Assembly (NCBI RefSeq): GCF_000259255.1
Contig: NC_017737.1
Coordinates: 1,674,001-1,738,000 of the forward strand
From: Helicobacter cetorum MIT 00-7128
Lineage (GTDB): Bacteria > Campylobacterota > Campylobacteria > Campylobacterales > Helicobacteraceae
DNA length: 64,000 bases
Reading direction: 5' to 3'
The notes under the pieces were generated by a model that saw only the letters and a program-made list of their open reading frames with translations, had not been told where the DNA came from and searched no databases. The position numbers were made by a program, and so were the translations under genes. Positions within the stretch are counted from its first letter, which is position 1; each line of letters starts with the position of its first letter. Shown here piece after piece: positions 1 through 9,618 of the stretch.

Positions 1-954
1 ATTGAAACGCATTTTAGCGCAGTTATTAAACACATGCGGTCCCTTACAACCAACCATATAAAGACAAGCGCCTTTTATAGCATTCTCATCGCCAAAGCTC
101 TCTACAAATTCCCCCACATCAAAAGCCCCCCTACGATTACAAATATCATGCACTCGTTGTGAAAAAGCCCATAAAGGACGATTGAATCTATCCACGCTAG
201 GGGCTTTCCCAAAAATAAGAAAATACAAAATACTCCCTATAATATTCTTTTCACTAGGCGGACAACCAGCAATATTGATGACTTCTTTAGTAATCACTTC
301 ACTTAAGGCTTTAGAATGCGTTGGGTTAGGATAGGCTGATTGCACGCCCCCAAAACTAGAGCATGTCCCTATAGCTAAAATAACCATCGCATGCTCACTA
401 GCTTTTTTAATCATTTCTAAGCCTGTAGTTGCATAAGCACCGCTAGTAAAGGCATTTTCTAAATTATCATTTTCATGTGTAGGAATAGCCCCTTCTACAA
501 TCAACACATAATGATTTTTGTATTTTTCAATGGCTTGTTCTAAAGTCTCTTCTGCTAAAAACCCCGAACTTACCATTAAAGTTTCATGGTATTCCAAGCT
601 TAGATAATCAAATAGCACGCTTTCAATGCTAGGTTCTTCAGTGCGCAACAAACTCTCACTACAACCGGTGCATTCAGCAATGTGTAGCCAAATTACGGGC
701 ATTTTATAAAGCTTTTCTAAATTTTTAATCACTACATTCACATCATTTTTAGGGGTTTTTAGGGCATTAGACATAAGAGTGGCGTATTTTTGCAAATAAG
801 TTTTATCAAAGCCTTTTTCTAAAAGAGCGCTATAAAAATCCTTATAAGGATGTTCTTCAAACTCTAATTTATCGCTAATTTTTTCAGTAATACTATGGTA
901 ATAATCTTTGATTTCTTGAGTGCTGGGTCGTTGTGGATTTTCTAAATCTTGCAT
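1..954 (-). CDS. NiFe-hydrogenase small-subunit-like protein, no Tat motif, 3' end outside window
   Basis: The gene begins at ATG 954 behind an AAGGA ribosome site and runs off the left edge; 318 codons are visible. The protein matches small subunits of membrane uptake hydrogenases: ECTGCSES (proximal Fe-S cluster), GTCSSFGG, AGCPPSE, then HDICNRRG and VGCKGP with the His/Cys ligands expected of the distal cluster. The RRxFLK Tat motif that normally precedes this domain is missing; the matching stretch reads GFDKTYLQKYATLMSNAL, with no paired arginines and no clean hydrophobic core. Family knowledge says periplasmic small subunits need the Tat signal, so this one is probably cytoplasmic, like the accessory HydA2-type paralogues annotated in some epsilonproteobacteria (recalled, not checked). 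No large subunit is visible in the window. The family is certain, the exact role is not. Confidence 0.85.
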   Translation of the reverse strand, partial: MQDLENPQRPSTQEIKDYYHSITEKISDKLEFEEHPYKDFYSALLEKGFDKTYLQKYATLMSNALKTPKNDVNVVIKNLEKLYKMPVIWLHIAECTGCSESLLRTEEPSIESVLFDYLSLEYHETLMVSSGFLAEETLEQAIEKYKNHYVLIVEGAIPTHENDNLENAFTSGAYATTGLEMIKKASEHAMVILAIGTCSSFGGVQSAYPNPTHSKALSEVITKEVINIAGCPPSEKNIIGSILYFLIFGKAPSVDRFNRPLWAFSQRVHDICNRRGAFDVGEFVESFGDENAIKGACLYMVGCKGPHVFNNCAKMRFN

Positions 955-999
955 AATTTTTCCTTGTAAAGTTAATCATTAACAAACAAAGGCAAGAAA

Positions 1000-1005
1000 A
1001 TTATA
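1000..1005 (-). promoter_or_regulatory. -10 element of the hydrogenase-like gene
   Basis: A perfect TATAAT on the minus strand lies about 45 nt upstream of the ATG at 954 and just downstream of the flgL 3' hairpin. It suggests the hydrogenase-like gene has its own promoter. There is no clear -35 box, which is usual in Helicobacter. Confidence 0.5.
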
Positions 1006-1010
1006 GCAAA

Positions 1011-1027
1011 CCTCTCTTAATGAGAGG
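1011..1027 (-). terminator. Hairpin after flgL
   Basis: CCTCTC and GAGAGG form a 6-bp stem with a 5-nt loop, 18 nt after the flgL stop codon. The T-rich stretch that follows on the minus strand is interrupted, so termination may be partial. Confidence 0.5.
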
Positions 1028-1044
1028 CTAAAAGATAAGAATTT

Positions 1045-3510
1045 TTATAAGTAATTAGTCAAAGATAAATTATTGATTTTGTTAGTGGAGGCTAATACGG
1101 CATTATAATTATTAGTCAAGTTAGAAAACTTATTATAAGTCTCTGCAATATCAGTGCCGGTGGTTTCCCCACGAATGCTTTGAACTTGAGTCTTTAAGAC
1201 TTCATTACGCCTAATGATATTTTCAAATGCCTTGCTATGAGCGCCATTTGAGGCAATCATCTTTTCTACATGATCAGCCAAATGGTCAATCACACTAATA
1301 CCATTTTGAATCCCTAAATTACGCATATCACTTGAATAAATATCTCCCAAAGCATCAGGGCGATAAATCCCTTTTCTTACAGAAGTGATGACATCTTCTA
1401 ATTGCTCAAATAAATTCACGCTTGGCTTATCAACAATTAAAGCGTTATTAGCATTTAGGCGAATGCTTGGCTTATCGCTATGTAAAGCCTCTTTAGAAAA
1501 ATCATTAGCGTCCTTGTCAAAAAGCATGAATTGCATCTTAGTGAGTGAGTGCATATTGTCTTTAATAACCATTTTGCCATCTTCATTCAAATTGACTGAA
1601 ACATTGTTTTTGGCTTGCTTTAAAAGCTCTAAAAACTGCTCTTTACTTTCTGTTGAGGGAGCATTTTCGCTGATTTGTTGGTAGGTGTTAGGATTGATAT
1701 TACTATAATTAAGCGCAATACTCATAGCATCCATAAGTTGGCGATAAGTTATTTCATCAGGCTTAGAAATTTGAGCTTCTGTGGTATTTGGATTATAAAG
1801 AGGGATTTTAGCATTAGGCAAGTTCAAATATGCCCCATTACTATCCAAAACTAATTGTGCCTTTAAAGGCAAACCATTATGGTCATTTAATTTCATATCA
1901 AAAATAGCGCCCTCTAAGCTCCCATTAGCCACTTCGCTTAATTTTGTAGAACCTATAGCCATTTTATTATTAGCAATTTGAGCGATATTGCCCTCTAGCG
2001 TAGCACCAGAATGCGTAAAATAGGTCTTTTGGTATTCACTAGCGTTATTGGTAGGAATACCCGCTACTTCTAAGCCATCTTCATCTAAAGTGCTTAAAGT
2101 AATATTGATAGGCAACTCCCTAGAGGTATTATCAATAATTCTCAAACGCCCATTTGTTTCAATCTCTACATCTACTTTATTATTAAAGCGTGTTTGTATA
2201 GCGTCTTTTAAATCTTTCATAGTAGCGCTTGAGACATCTAAAAGAGTGGGCAAAGTAGGAATTTCTACATTACCTTGCATGACCGCACGCTTACTACTAA
2301 TCTTAAGCGTTTTTACATCATCACCAAAAATATCGCTTAATTTGGTGTTTTTATTCGCTAAAGTATTGTCTTTAGTAACAAATACGCTAGGAATTTCTAA
2401 TATTTTATTATTATAAGCACTAGGAATCCCCCTAACCTTGCTTAGACTTCTATCGGTTACAAACGAGCTTTTCACATATTCTGTAATTCTTTTGCCACTA
2501 GAACGCAAATCATCTAAATCATCAAAATCCCCATCGCTAGAAATCAAATGAAAATCCAAATTTTCATTACCCGGAGTTAAATTTTTAATCTCAATTTGCC
2601 CCCAAGCATTCAAACTTACATCTACGACTTTATTTTGCGAAGTATTACCATAAGCACGACCAATCTTATCCAATAAATCGCTCACTTTAGTCGCACTCTC
2701 TTCATTTTGATATGCTTTATCTAAAGAGAACTTTTCTTTAAAGCTAGAGCCATCGGGTCTAATGCCTTGCAAATAAAAATATTCTTTAGAGTCATTGGTT
2801 GTATCATTATCATTATCACCAATCAAATCCCTTAAAGTATCGCTAGGCTTAATAAAAACTTCTTCAGGTAAATGCGTGTTTTCTAGTCTATCCATCACAT
2901 CAGGGTGCAATTTTTTTTGATTAAAGAGTTTGATATTGGTTGTAATAACTTTATGCTTATCCCTATCACTACCTAAAAATAACTCTTGACCGCTAATATT
3001 ATAAGGCACAAGATTATTAGAGCTCACTAGAGCGTTTAAATCTTCGCCATTGCCATGGTATTTGCCTGTGCTGTCAATTGGAGGTCTATCCACTTTAGAG
3101 CCTCCAAATAAGAACTCTCCGCCTATAGAAGTGTTAGCAATGTTTATCATATGCTCTCTTAAACGCTCCAAGTCATTAGCAATCGCTGTGCGAGAAGTTT
3201 CTGAATGAATATCATTGGCTGATTGAATAAGCTTAGTTTTAAAAGTTTCCATAGTTTTTGAAAACTCTTGCAAAGCCTTATCGGTATTAAGCGTTGAAGT
3301 ATAGGCATTTTGAGCTACATCAATGCCTTGATTTAGGGTGTTTTCTTCGTATTGGAATTTTAAATTTTGGTTGTTAATATCGCTATTTTGATAGCCATAG
3401 CGAATCTTCAAACCAGAGGCAATTTGCGTGTTAGTGTCATTAATCTTGTTTTGTAAGGCATTTTGGTAGTTATTCATTTGATTGTATTTAGAGCCAAAAG
3501 TAACACGCAT
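1045..3510 (-). CDS. flgL: Flagellar hook-associated protein FlgL (HAP3)
   Basis: This 821-residue protein starts MRVTFGSKYNQM and has the flagellin-like N-terminal coiled coil (Q-N-D-rich, about residues 10-120) and a matching C-terminal helix ending in NNLSLTNYL, with a long variable centre. Length and ends fit the H. pylori HP0295-type FlgL of about 828 residues. HAP3 joins the hook-associated ring to the filament and is exported by the flagellar type III system. The ATG follows GGGAGATTTGAGTTT. A sigma-54-like site lies about 54-72 nt upstream, in line with the known RpoN control of this gene in H. pylori. Confidence 0.9.
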   Translation of the reverse strand: MRVTFGSKYNQMNNYQNALQNKINDTNTQIASGLKIRYGYQNSDINNQNLKFQYEENTLNQGIDVAQNAYTSTLNTDKALQEFSKTMETFKTKLIQSANDIHSETSRTAIANDLERLREHMINIANTSIGGEFLFGGSKVDRPPIDSTGKYHGNGEDLNALVSSNNLVPYNISGQELFLGSDRDKHKVITTNIKLFNQKKLHPDVMDRLENTHLPEEVFIKPSDTLRDLIGDNDNDTTNDSKEYFYLQGIRPDGSSFKEKFSLDKAYQNEESATKVSDLLDKIGRAYGNTSQNKVVDVSLNAWGQIEIKNLTPGNENLDFHLISSDGDFDDLDDLRSSGKRITEYVKSSFVTDRSLSKVRGIPSAYNNKILEIPSVFVTKDNTLANKNTKLSDIFGDDVKTLKISSKRAVMQGNVEIPTLPTLLDVSSATMKDLKDAIQTRFNNKVDVEIETNGRLRIIDNTSRELPINITLSTLDEDGLEVAGIPTNNASEYQKTYFTHSGATLEGNIAQIANNKMAIGSTKLSEVANGSLEGAIFDMKLNDHNGLPLKAQLVLDSNGAYLNLPNAKIPLYNPNTTEAQISKPDEITYRQLMDAMSIALNYSNINPNTYQQISENAPSTESKEQFLELLKQAKNNVSVNLNEDGKMVIKDNMHSLTKMQFMLFDKDANDFSKEALHSDKPSIRLNANNALIVDKPSVNLFEQLEDVITSVRKGIYRPDALGDIYSSDMRNLGIQNGISVIDHLADHVEKMIASNGAHSKAFENIIRRNEVLKTQVQSIRGETTGTDIAETYNKFSNLTNNYNAVLASTNKINNLSLTNYL

Positions 3511-3563
3511 AAACTCAAATCTCCCAATAATTTTAATCTCTATATCGGCTATTATGAAAAATA

Positions 3564-3582
3564 CAAGCTAAAAGTATTCCAA
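3564..3582 (-). promoter_or_regulatory. Candidate sigma-54 promoter of flgL
   Basis: The minus strand reads TTTGGAATACTTTTAGCTT. It has the invariant GG, ten intervening bases and GC of RpoN (-24/-12) promoters. It sits 54-72 nt upstream of the flgL ATG, leaving a leader of about 45 nt. In H. pylori the HP0295 gene belongs to the RpoN/FlgR class of flagellar genes, so the site makes biological sense. Confidence 0.55.
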
Positions 3583-3673
3583 AAATTAGCTTTCATAAGA
3601 ATGTCATTAACTCTAAAAACAATTAAATCTCTATCAACAACTATTATTTAAAGTTCTAGCCCTCTAATTTTCT

Positions 3674-6300
3674 CTAAAACCCCCACACATACCCCACATA
3701 ATAAACATACTCTCTTTTATAATTCACTTTATAATTAGCTGTATCAATATACTTTTGAGAAAGCATAGGAATCTTTACTCCTAATTCAATACCATGGTGT
3801 TTAAGAATATTAGTTCTTAATCCAAAATCAAACAAACATTGAAAATGAGTCGCTCTAATCTTATCTTTAATGCTACTAGAATACTTTCTAGTAGATAACC
3901 ATGAATTACCTGCTACTTGAAACCCTCCAAAGATTCCATAACTAGCTAGTTTGTTTTCAAAGATATTCACTAGAATATCTAAACCTACTCCATAAGTAAG
4001 CATGTTCATATTTTCTTTATGAGTGTTTCTTTGACTTAACACTCCATAGTTATAATCTAAGAAAGCATAGTATCTTAATCCAAATTGACCATATTTCTTT
4101 TTACTTTCTTTATTGCCTTTAATATAGTAGTTAAACATTTGTTTATAACCACCCTTGATTCCAAAGCCTAGCATATAACCTTGTTGTTTAGTTTCTATCT
4201 CTTTATTGTTGTTAGTGAATGTAGTCATAGGAGAGCTTGAGTAATTTAAGTTATTAAACATACTAGCTAAAGTGCTTAGACTTGCTAAGGCTATAGGTTT
4301 AGAAGATTGTAGAGTATTGTAGGTAGCTTGGTGTTGTTGGGAGAGAGTATTAGTAGAGTTGGTGGGTAAAGCCATAAAAGTAAAGCTAAGCTGTTGTTGG
4401 TCAGCTTTGGGTAGAGATGTGTTGATATTAGAAAGGATTTGCTTGATTTGGTTTTTATCGGGGTAACTTCCACCTAGTTGGTAATTGGGGTTATTTTTCC
4501 ATTGCTCGTTATAAAAATTACCAAAATCTTTAATGGCTACACCTATTTCTTTAGGATTATGAGAGTTAAGGGCGTTAGCTATATTGCCTACACTTTGCCA
4601 CCAATGTAAAATGGCACTATAGAATTCTTTTAAAGTTAGGTGTGGATTGTATTGGTATTTTTCGCAGCTACCATTTTCACAATTAGCATCAGCTGGTTCG
4701 GTTGAACCTTGAACAACTATCTTTGGTTTCTCTGGATTATTGTGTGTTTCACCAATATACGCATTTACAGGACTATTCATAACAATATCATACATCCATG
4801 CACTTAATTGCATACTAGAATTAGAGCGTTGAGAGTTATAAATAGGAATATCCGTAAGCATTTTATCAATAATATTAAGGGCTTGTTGTTTATCATTTTC
4901 TTTTTCGGTGTTGTTTGCAAATTCTAAAGCACTGATGTGTTCTTTTAACTTTGTCATTGCGGACTGATAGATACTTGCATCACCTATTGCATTTCCACTT
5001 TGCGTAGACTTGTAGAACTCTGCATCAAGTGTGCCAAGTTTGTTATAAGTATTTATGAGCTTAGGGTCTATCTTTTCTATTAAAGTTCTTAAAACTGCAG
5101 GTTTTTGGCTGTAGTCATCATAACATTCTGCTTTGCCATTATAAGTTAGATTACAACCATTATAAACATTAATTTGATAGTATTTATAATACTCTTTAGC
5201 AAAATTTTGGAACGCATAATTGAGTGCGTAAGCATAATTCACATCTTTTTTATCTTCTGCTATGCCTTGTAACATTTGAAAGAGCATAAGAGCGTTAATG
5301 CCAAAATTGGGGGCTAAGTAAGCGTTATTGTTTTTGTTATATCCATTATTAGTCGCATACCACCCTATATACCCATTTTGTAAAATCTCTTTATCTGTAA
5401 TGGTATTATTCCCACCAATAGTATTATCTTTGATTGTTTTAACAAGTATGTTTAAGTCTTGTTGGATAGTAGGATTATCAACAAAGGTGGCATTAGATGT
5501 ATTTAAAAGATTTAAAATATTTTGAACCTTTGATTTGATAGTGTCTAGGGTAGCACTATTTTGCGAGCCAATTACATAAGTAACACTACCGGGTGTTGTA
5601 ATGCCATTTAACTCTTCTAAATAACCCTCCAAATACCCCTTAATAGATGAAAGTCTTAAACTATCAAGGCTTTTAAGCACTTCTGTAGTAGAGGTAGGGC
5701 TAGAATGAGTGGCGTAGTTATTTGTTATAAGTGTTGGTTGTTCTTTAGAATGTGTTTGAATAAGATTAGTAGTTGGATTATTTTTTATAAGTTGCAATAA
5801 TTCATTGGTTTGAATCATCACTAAACCTAAGCTCATAATGCCCACACCATTTTGAGTGATTCCTGCATTTAATTGCAAGCTTTTAGCTAGATTTTCTATT
5901 TGAGGGTTTTTAAACAAGCTAGGGTCTTGTTGTAAAGCTTGTAAAACATTGATAGCTTGTTTTTGAATGTTTAGTTGAGCGAGTTGTGTTTTTTGCTCTG
6001 CTGTAGCACTACTACCTAAAGTGTTTATTTGGTTTTGTAAATTTGTGATTTGACTAGAGACACCATTAGAAAGCGTGTCTAATTGATTAGAGTTTAGTAA
6101 AGGCACCTTTAGGGGAGAATATATACCCCCCCCCCCAAAGAATCGTTGGGGTTGTAGTTAGGATTAGTCATAGAAGAGTTTTCTTTCATTTGTGCCATTT
6201 GATAGTTAGCTCCAAGAAAGAAAGAGCTTTCTTCAGCCATTAAAGAACTAGCTAGACTTAAACTTAAGGCACTAAAAAGTTTTATGGTGTGATGAGACAT
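3674..6300 (-). CDS. Large Hop-family outer-membrane protein, phase-variable, OFF in this sequence
   Basis: The gene starts at ATG 6300 (after AAGGAAATTCTT) with signal peptide MSHHTIKLFSALSLSLASS, cut near MAEE. The frame breaks at an 11-G tract (6126-6136), where it runs into a stop at 6109. The rest of the reading frame (from about 6106, 810 residues) continues to a typical Hop C-terminal barrel: HGIELGVKIPML and a final GYVWGF with terminal Phe. Twelve or nine Gs would join the halves into one protein of about 875 residues. The two cysteines in YNGCNLTY and KAECYDD may form a loop in the passenger region. I cannot name the Hop type; adhesin or porin is likely from the family. A homopolymer sequencing error could mimic the OFF state. 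Confidence 0.85.
6126..6136 (-). repeat. G11 slip tract in hop coding region
   Basis: Eleven consecutive Gs on the coding strand follow the signal-peptide region. The upstream frame needs 3k Gs (9 or 12) to enter the barrel frame, so 11 gives an early stop. This is the classic slipped-strand switch of Helicobacter surface genes. Confidence 0.9.
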
Positions 6301-6347
6301 AAGAATTTCCTTTTTTAAAATGATTTTACGAATGAAAATAAGCTTGA

Positions 6348-6353
6348 ATTGTA
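6348..6353 (-). promoter_or_regulatory. -10 element of the phase-variable hop gene
   Basis: TGCTACAAT on the minus strand gives an extended -10 (TGnTACAAT) about 50 nt upstream of ATG 6300. A run of eight Ts (minus strand, 6383-6390) lies 30-37 nt further upstream, where poly-T tracts modulate some H. pylori adhesin promoters. Any such effect here is inferred. Confidence 0.45.
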
Positions 6354-6594
6354 GCAGAAAAGTTCTAAAATGATAAGTTTTTAAAAAAAATAATCCCAAA
6401 ATCTATCCAAATCTTAAATCAAGGGTTTTTAAAGTTAGATAAATTTTATTATCGCATGTAAAAAACTTAAAAATAATGATTAACCACCATGCTTTTACTA
6501 AGTTTTAAAGATTGCAAATCTTTATCAAAATATCGCTCAACCTTATAAAAAACTATATTTAACCAATGCTAACTAAACTCTAAAGCCCATTTTT

Positions 6595-7320
6595 TTAGCT
6601 TTTCCTAGCTATTAGTAGCGCAAAATTCACCCATTTAAACAGCACTTCCACATGCTTAAATCCTACACTCTCTAAAAGAGCGGTATTTTCTTGCAAGCTA
6701 TAAGGCACAAGCACATTTTCTAAAGCCTCTCTTTTAAAAGTGATTTCATTCATGCTATAACCCTGATTTTGCTTATAAAGGTAGTAGAGTTCTATCATTT
6801 GCTTGTCTAATATCCTATCTTCACTCATAATCTTTTCGCCTACTAATAAAATACCATTTGGCACAAGGCTGTTATAAATCTTTTTAAGCAATATTTCTCT
6901 TTGCATGGGGCGCACAAACTGCAACACAAAGAGCAAGGAAAAGGCATTAGCCTTTTTAAACTCATAGTCCAAAAAATTCGCACACTCAAAGCTAATTTGC
7001 TTAAAAGCGTTTAACTTTTCTTGAGCTTTATTAAGCATTGCTTTTGAGCTATCAATGCCAATTAATTGTACATCTTTATTTTCTTCAAGTTGCTTGTTAA
7101 GTGCGATAAAAAAGTTTGCAGTAGAACAGCCCAAATCATAAATCAAGGGCTTTTTATCTATGGTCTCTTTTAAATTTTGAGCGATAAAATACGCCCCCAA
7201 ATTCAGCATTTCATTATAATAAGGAATGGAGCGTTCCAGCATGTCATCAAATACTTCAGCAACCTTTTCATCAAAACAAAAGCGTTTGTTTAGGGCTTTA
7301 TTAAATAGAGTGTCTTTCAT
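6595..7320 (-). CDS. cmoA: tRNA uridine-34 carboxy-S-adenosylmethionine synthase CmoA
   Basis: A Rossmann-fold SAM enzyme with motif [12 protein letters not shown] (about residue 62) and acidic motif [13 protein letters not shown], plus SIPYYNEM and LQFVRP, which are typical of CmoA. The protein makes carboxy-SAM for the cmo5U modification of wobble uridine in tRNA; a CmoB partner would lie elsewhere. About 241 residues, normal for the family. The ATG at 7320 is preferred over a TTG one codon upstream. The 5' end carries one copy of a 22-bp repeat that recurs at 10953, so the gene's upstream region was probably displaced by the neighbouring island. Confidence 0.88.
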   Translation of the reverse strand: MKDTLFNKALNKRFCFDEKVAEVFDDMLERSIPYYNEMLNLGAYFIAQNLKETIDKKPLIYDLGCSTANFFIALNKQLEENKDVQLIGIDSSKAMLNKAQEKLNAFKQISFECANFLDYEFKKANAFSLLFVLQFVRPMQREILLKKIYNSLVPNGILLVGEKIMSEDRILDKQMIELYYLYKQNQGYSMNEITFKREALENVLVPYSLQENTALLESVGFKHVEVLFKWVNFALLIARKS

Positions 7321-7324
7321 CAAA
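7303..7324. repeat. 22-bp direct repeat, left copy (cmoA start)
   Basis: AAATAGAGTGTCTTTCATCA plus AA covers the first codons and start of cmoA and recurs exactly at 10953-10974 in the same orientation. The two copies bracket the two-E1 peptide island, which suggests they mark its insertion ends or an ancestral target duplication. Confidence 0.8.
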
Positions 7325-7368
7325 AATCTTTCATTTTTTGACTTATTATAGCTTAAGTGTTTTTTGTT

Positions 7369-8439
7369 TCACACCCCACACATAGAACAATCTTGCTTTT
7401 TAGAGATTTCTAAGATTTCAAAATCTAAAGAACACATTTTAAATTCTATACGCCTATTTTTATGCACTAATTTATCCTTAAAATCACAAATGATTTTAAA
7501 ACTCTCCATTGCAGTGAGTGAGGCCACTAAAGAGCACATGGGACTAAATGAGCCTATTTTTCTATTCTCTCTATATAACTTTTTTAAATTCTTAGTATAA
7601 GGCGCATTGATTTCTTGCAATGCTATATCAAAACAGCCATAACATGCGCTTTCAAAAGGCAGAATACTTTGCCCAATTAGACTTAGATGTAAATTATACC
7701 CACCCCCTATAATGTGAGGAATTTTTCTTTTCATACACTCTTTAGCAATAATCTCGCTTGTAATATCCACACTAGGATAGTCCGCACAATTAATGCACAA
7801 ATCAAAAGATAAATTAAAATCCTTAAAAAAATCTTTAGTAAGCTTTTTATCAATCTTAAAAATTTTAAAATCATTTGGCACAGAATAGTTTCGCCATTCT
7901 CTTTCAATACAATCAATCTTTTTTAGCCCCACATCTTTTTCTTTATAGAAATGTTGTCGGTGCAAATTGCTCAACTCCACTCTATCATCATCAACTAAAA
8001 TGAAATTTCTTACCCCACTTCTAGCTAAAATATCTGCAATATAGCTCCCCACAGCCCCTAGACCCACTATCATAACCACTTTAGTTTGTAGCTTGTTTAG
8101 ACATTCTAAAACTTGTGAAGTTTTAAAACAAAAATCTTCTAAAAAATTGATTAAGCGATAATTTGATGAAAAATCATCATAGGGTTTATCAACTTCTATA
8201 AGCACATGCTTTTGGACTAAAAAATCAATTAAGTTTAAAACATTTTGTTTTTCAAAAACGCCCCTTTGTAAAATATCTTTCAAGGGGGTTTTAGCATCAA
8301 AATTTCTTAGCCATTCTGTAATATTACTAGAGATTTCACACAGACTCATTTCTCTCACATTAGTTTTAAAAAACCCCATAACAGGTTCATTATAAGAAAT
8401 AGCTACGCTAGAACGCAAACGATAAATTTTATTATCCAC
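7369..8439 (-). CDS. ThiF/MccB-like E1 enzyme with N-terminal peptide-binding domain (catalytic-looking)
   Basis: 356 residues. Residues 1-90 look like a PqqD-type winged-helix RiPP recognition element. Then comes an E1 adenylation fold: GLGAVG (126-131), LVDDDR (148-153), SNLHRQ (157-162), DVGLKK and INCADY, all expected ATP-site elements, with an Arg-finger candidate at R95. CYGC and a C-terminal CSMC should bind structural zinc. The order matches MccB, which adenylates the microcin C peptide. The gene starts at a GTG inside the upstream E1's stop region (8-nt overlap), so the pair is translationally coupled. Expected role: ATP-dependent activation of a small peptide encoded in this island. 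The substrate is unknown. Molybdopterin or thiamin ThiF function is less likely because of the extra N-terminal domain. Confidence 0.82.
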   Translation of the reverse strand: MDNKIYRLRSSVAISYNEPVMGFFKTNVREMSLCEISSNITEWLRNFDAKTPLKDILQRGVFEKQNVLNLIDFLVQKHVLIEVDKPYDDFSSNYRLINFLEDFCFKTSQVLECLNKLQTKVVMIVGLGAVGSYIADILARSGVRNFILVDDDRVELSNLHRQHFYKEKDVGLKKIDCIEREWRNYSVPNDFKIFKIDKKLTKDFFKDFNLSFDLCINCADYPSVDITSEIIAKECMKRKIPHIIGGGYNLHLSLIGQSILPFESACYGCFDIALQEINAPYTKNLKKLYRENRKIGSFSPMCSLVASLTAMESFKIICDFKDKLVHKNRRIEFKMCSLDFEILEISKKQDCSMCGV

Positions 8440-9553
8440 AGACTTTACATTCCTTATGTTTTTTTAATTCAATCCAAAAAAATTCACCTTGATTGATTAA
8501 GTATTCCCCTCTTTTAGTTTTAGGAAAATCTACCCCTAACAAAAAATACACGATACACAAGCTCGCATACGAAGCACTGAATAAAGAGCACGCACTAATA
8601 CTGCCACAACCCCCTAAAATAACATCATTTTCTGACTCTTTATTGCTTGGTGTGTTATGACTAATGGTGATATAAGTAGGATGATAGTCTTTTAATCTCT
8701 CTTTAAAATCATTCACATAGCAATCAATACAAGGCGTAACTTTAGGAATAATAATTTCTCCTGTGCTCATAGAATGCGCATTAAACCCGCCTCCAACAAA
8801 CATGGCAATATTTTTAGGATAACAAAAACGCCCTATCTTTAAGGACAAATGCCCGATATATGGCTCATCCATAGTATTGATGACTAAATCAGTATTATCA
8901 TTGATATACAAAGACAAATCACTACTAGGAATAATTTTATCTTCAAAAGTTTTAATGTTTAATCTTGTATCAATTTCTAGCAAATACTCTTTTAAAGCAA
9001 GGGTTTTATAAGCATTTAAATTATTTTTATGCGTATAAAAATGCTTGGTGGCATTACTTCTTTTCAAACGCTTATAATCAATCAATACAAAATTTTGTAT
9101 CCCCATTCTTGCTAAAAGGATAGCAATACTAGAGCCAACACTCCCTGCTCCAAAAATCACTATTTTTTTACTCTCCAAGGCTTTTTGACAATCTTCTCCA
9201 CTCAAACTAATATTCAAATCATCAAAAAAGGCGATTTGACGGCTAAATCTTTCGTTAATTTCAGTCTGCATAGACGCATCTATAATTAAATTTTGTGTTT
9301 TTAAAAAATGAATAAATTGATGAAGGCTATTCATCTCAATAGAGAGTTTTTGACTAATGGAGTCTAAAGAATGCAACCCATCTAAAAGGGGTAACACCTC
9401 TAGCATTAAAGCATGGCTTTCTATAAGGACTTTTTCTCGTGTGTTGATACGATAAAACTGGATATAAAATTCCCCCACCCTATTTTCATTCTTTTGAATA
9501 TAAACTTCCACGCTATCTTTAAGCTTGTAGCATGTATTGAAATTGGTGTTCAT
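8432..9553 (-). CDS. ThiF/MccB-like E1 paralogue with degenerate ATP site
   Basis: 373 residues with the same plan: a PqqD-like domain (about 1-95, with a VLPLLDGLHSLDSI helix region), RFSRQ (102-106, Arg-finger motif), GAGSVG (135-140), then LIDYKR and NATKH where a normal E1 has D-D/N and NLxRQ. The arginine that contacts ATP phosphate is thus replaced by lysine at about 170. CIDC and a terminal CKVC keep the zinc site. I infer a pseudo-E1 that pairs with its neighbour, or one with altered chemistry. No good Shine-Dalgarno is visible; a TATACT (9563-9568, minus) could drive a near-leaderless transcript. It lies 65 nt after the 87-residue small protein gene. Confidence 0.8.
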   Translation of the reverse strand: MNTNFNTCYKLKDSVEVYIQKNENRVGEFYIQFYRINTREKVLIESHALMLEVLPLLDGLHSLDSISQKLSIEMNSLHQFIHFLKTQNLIIDASMQTEINERFSRQIAFFDDLNISLSGEDCQKALESKKIVIFGAGSVGSSIAILLARMGIQNFVLIDYKRLKRSNATKHFYTHKNNLNAYKTLALKEYLLEIDTRLNIKTFEDKIIPSSDLSLYINDNTDLVINTMDEPYIGHLSLKIGRFCYPKNIAMFVGGGFNAHSMSTGEIIIPKVTPCIDCYVNDFKERLKDYHPTYITISHNTPSNKESENDVILGGCGSISACSLFSASYASLCIVYFLLGVDFPKTKRGEYLINQGEFFWIELKKHKECKVCG

Positions 9554-9618
9554 AACTATAGCAGTATACTCTTAAACCATCTCAGTATTCTAGCATCTAT
9601 CCAAAACGATAAAAAACT

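Noticed and set aside
7369-9553. The two ThiF-like genes as ordinary thiamin ThiF or MoeB
   Set aside because: Both have an extra N-terminal peptide-binding domain of about 90 residues and sit with small peptides, not with thiS, thiG or moa genes, though thiS and thiG occur elsewhere in the window.
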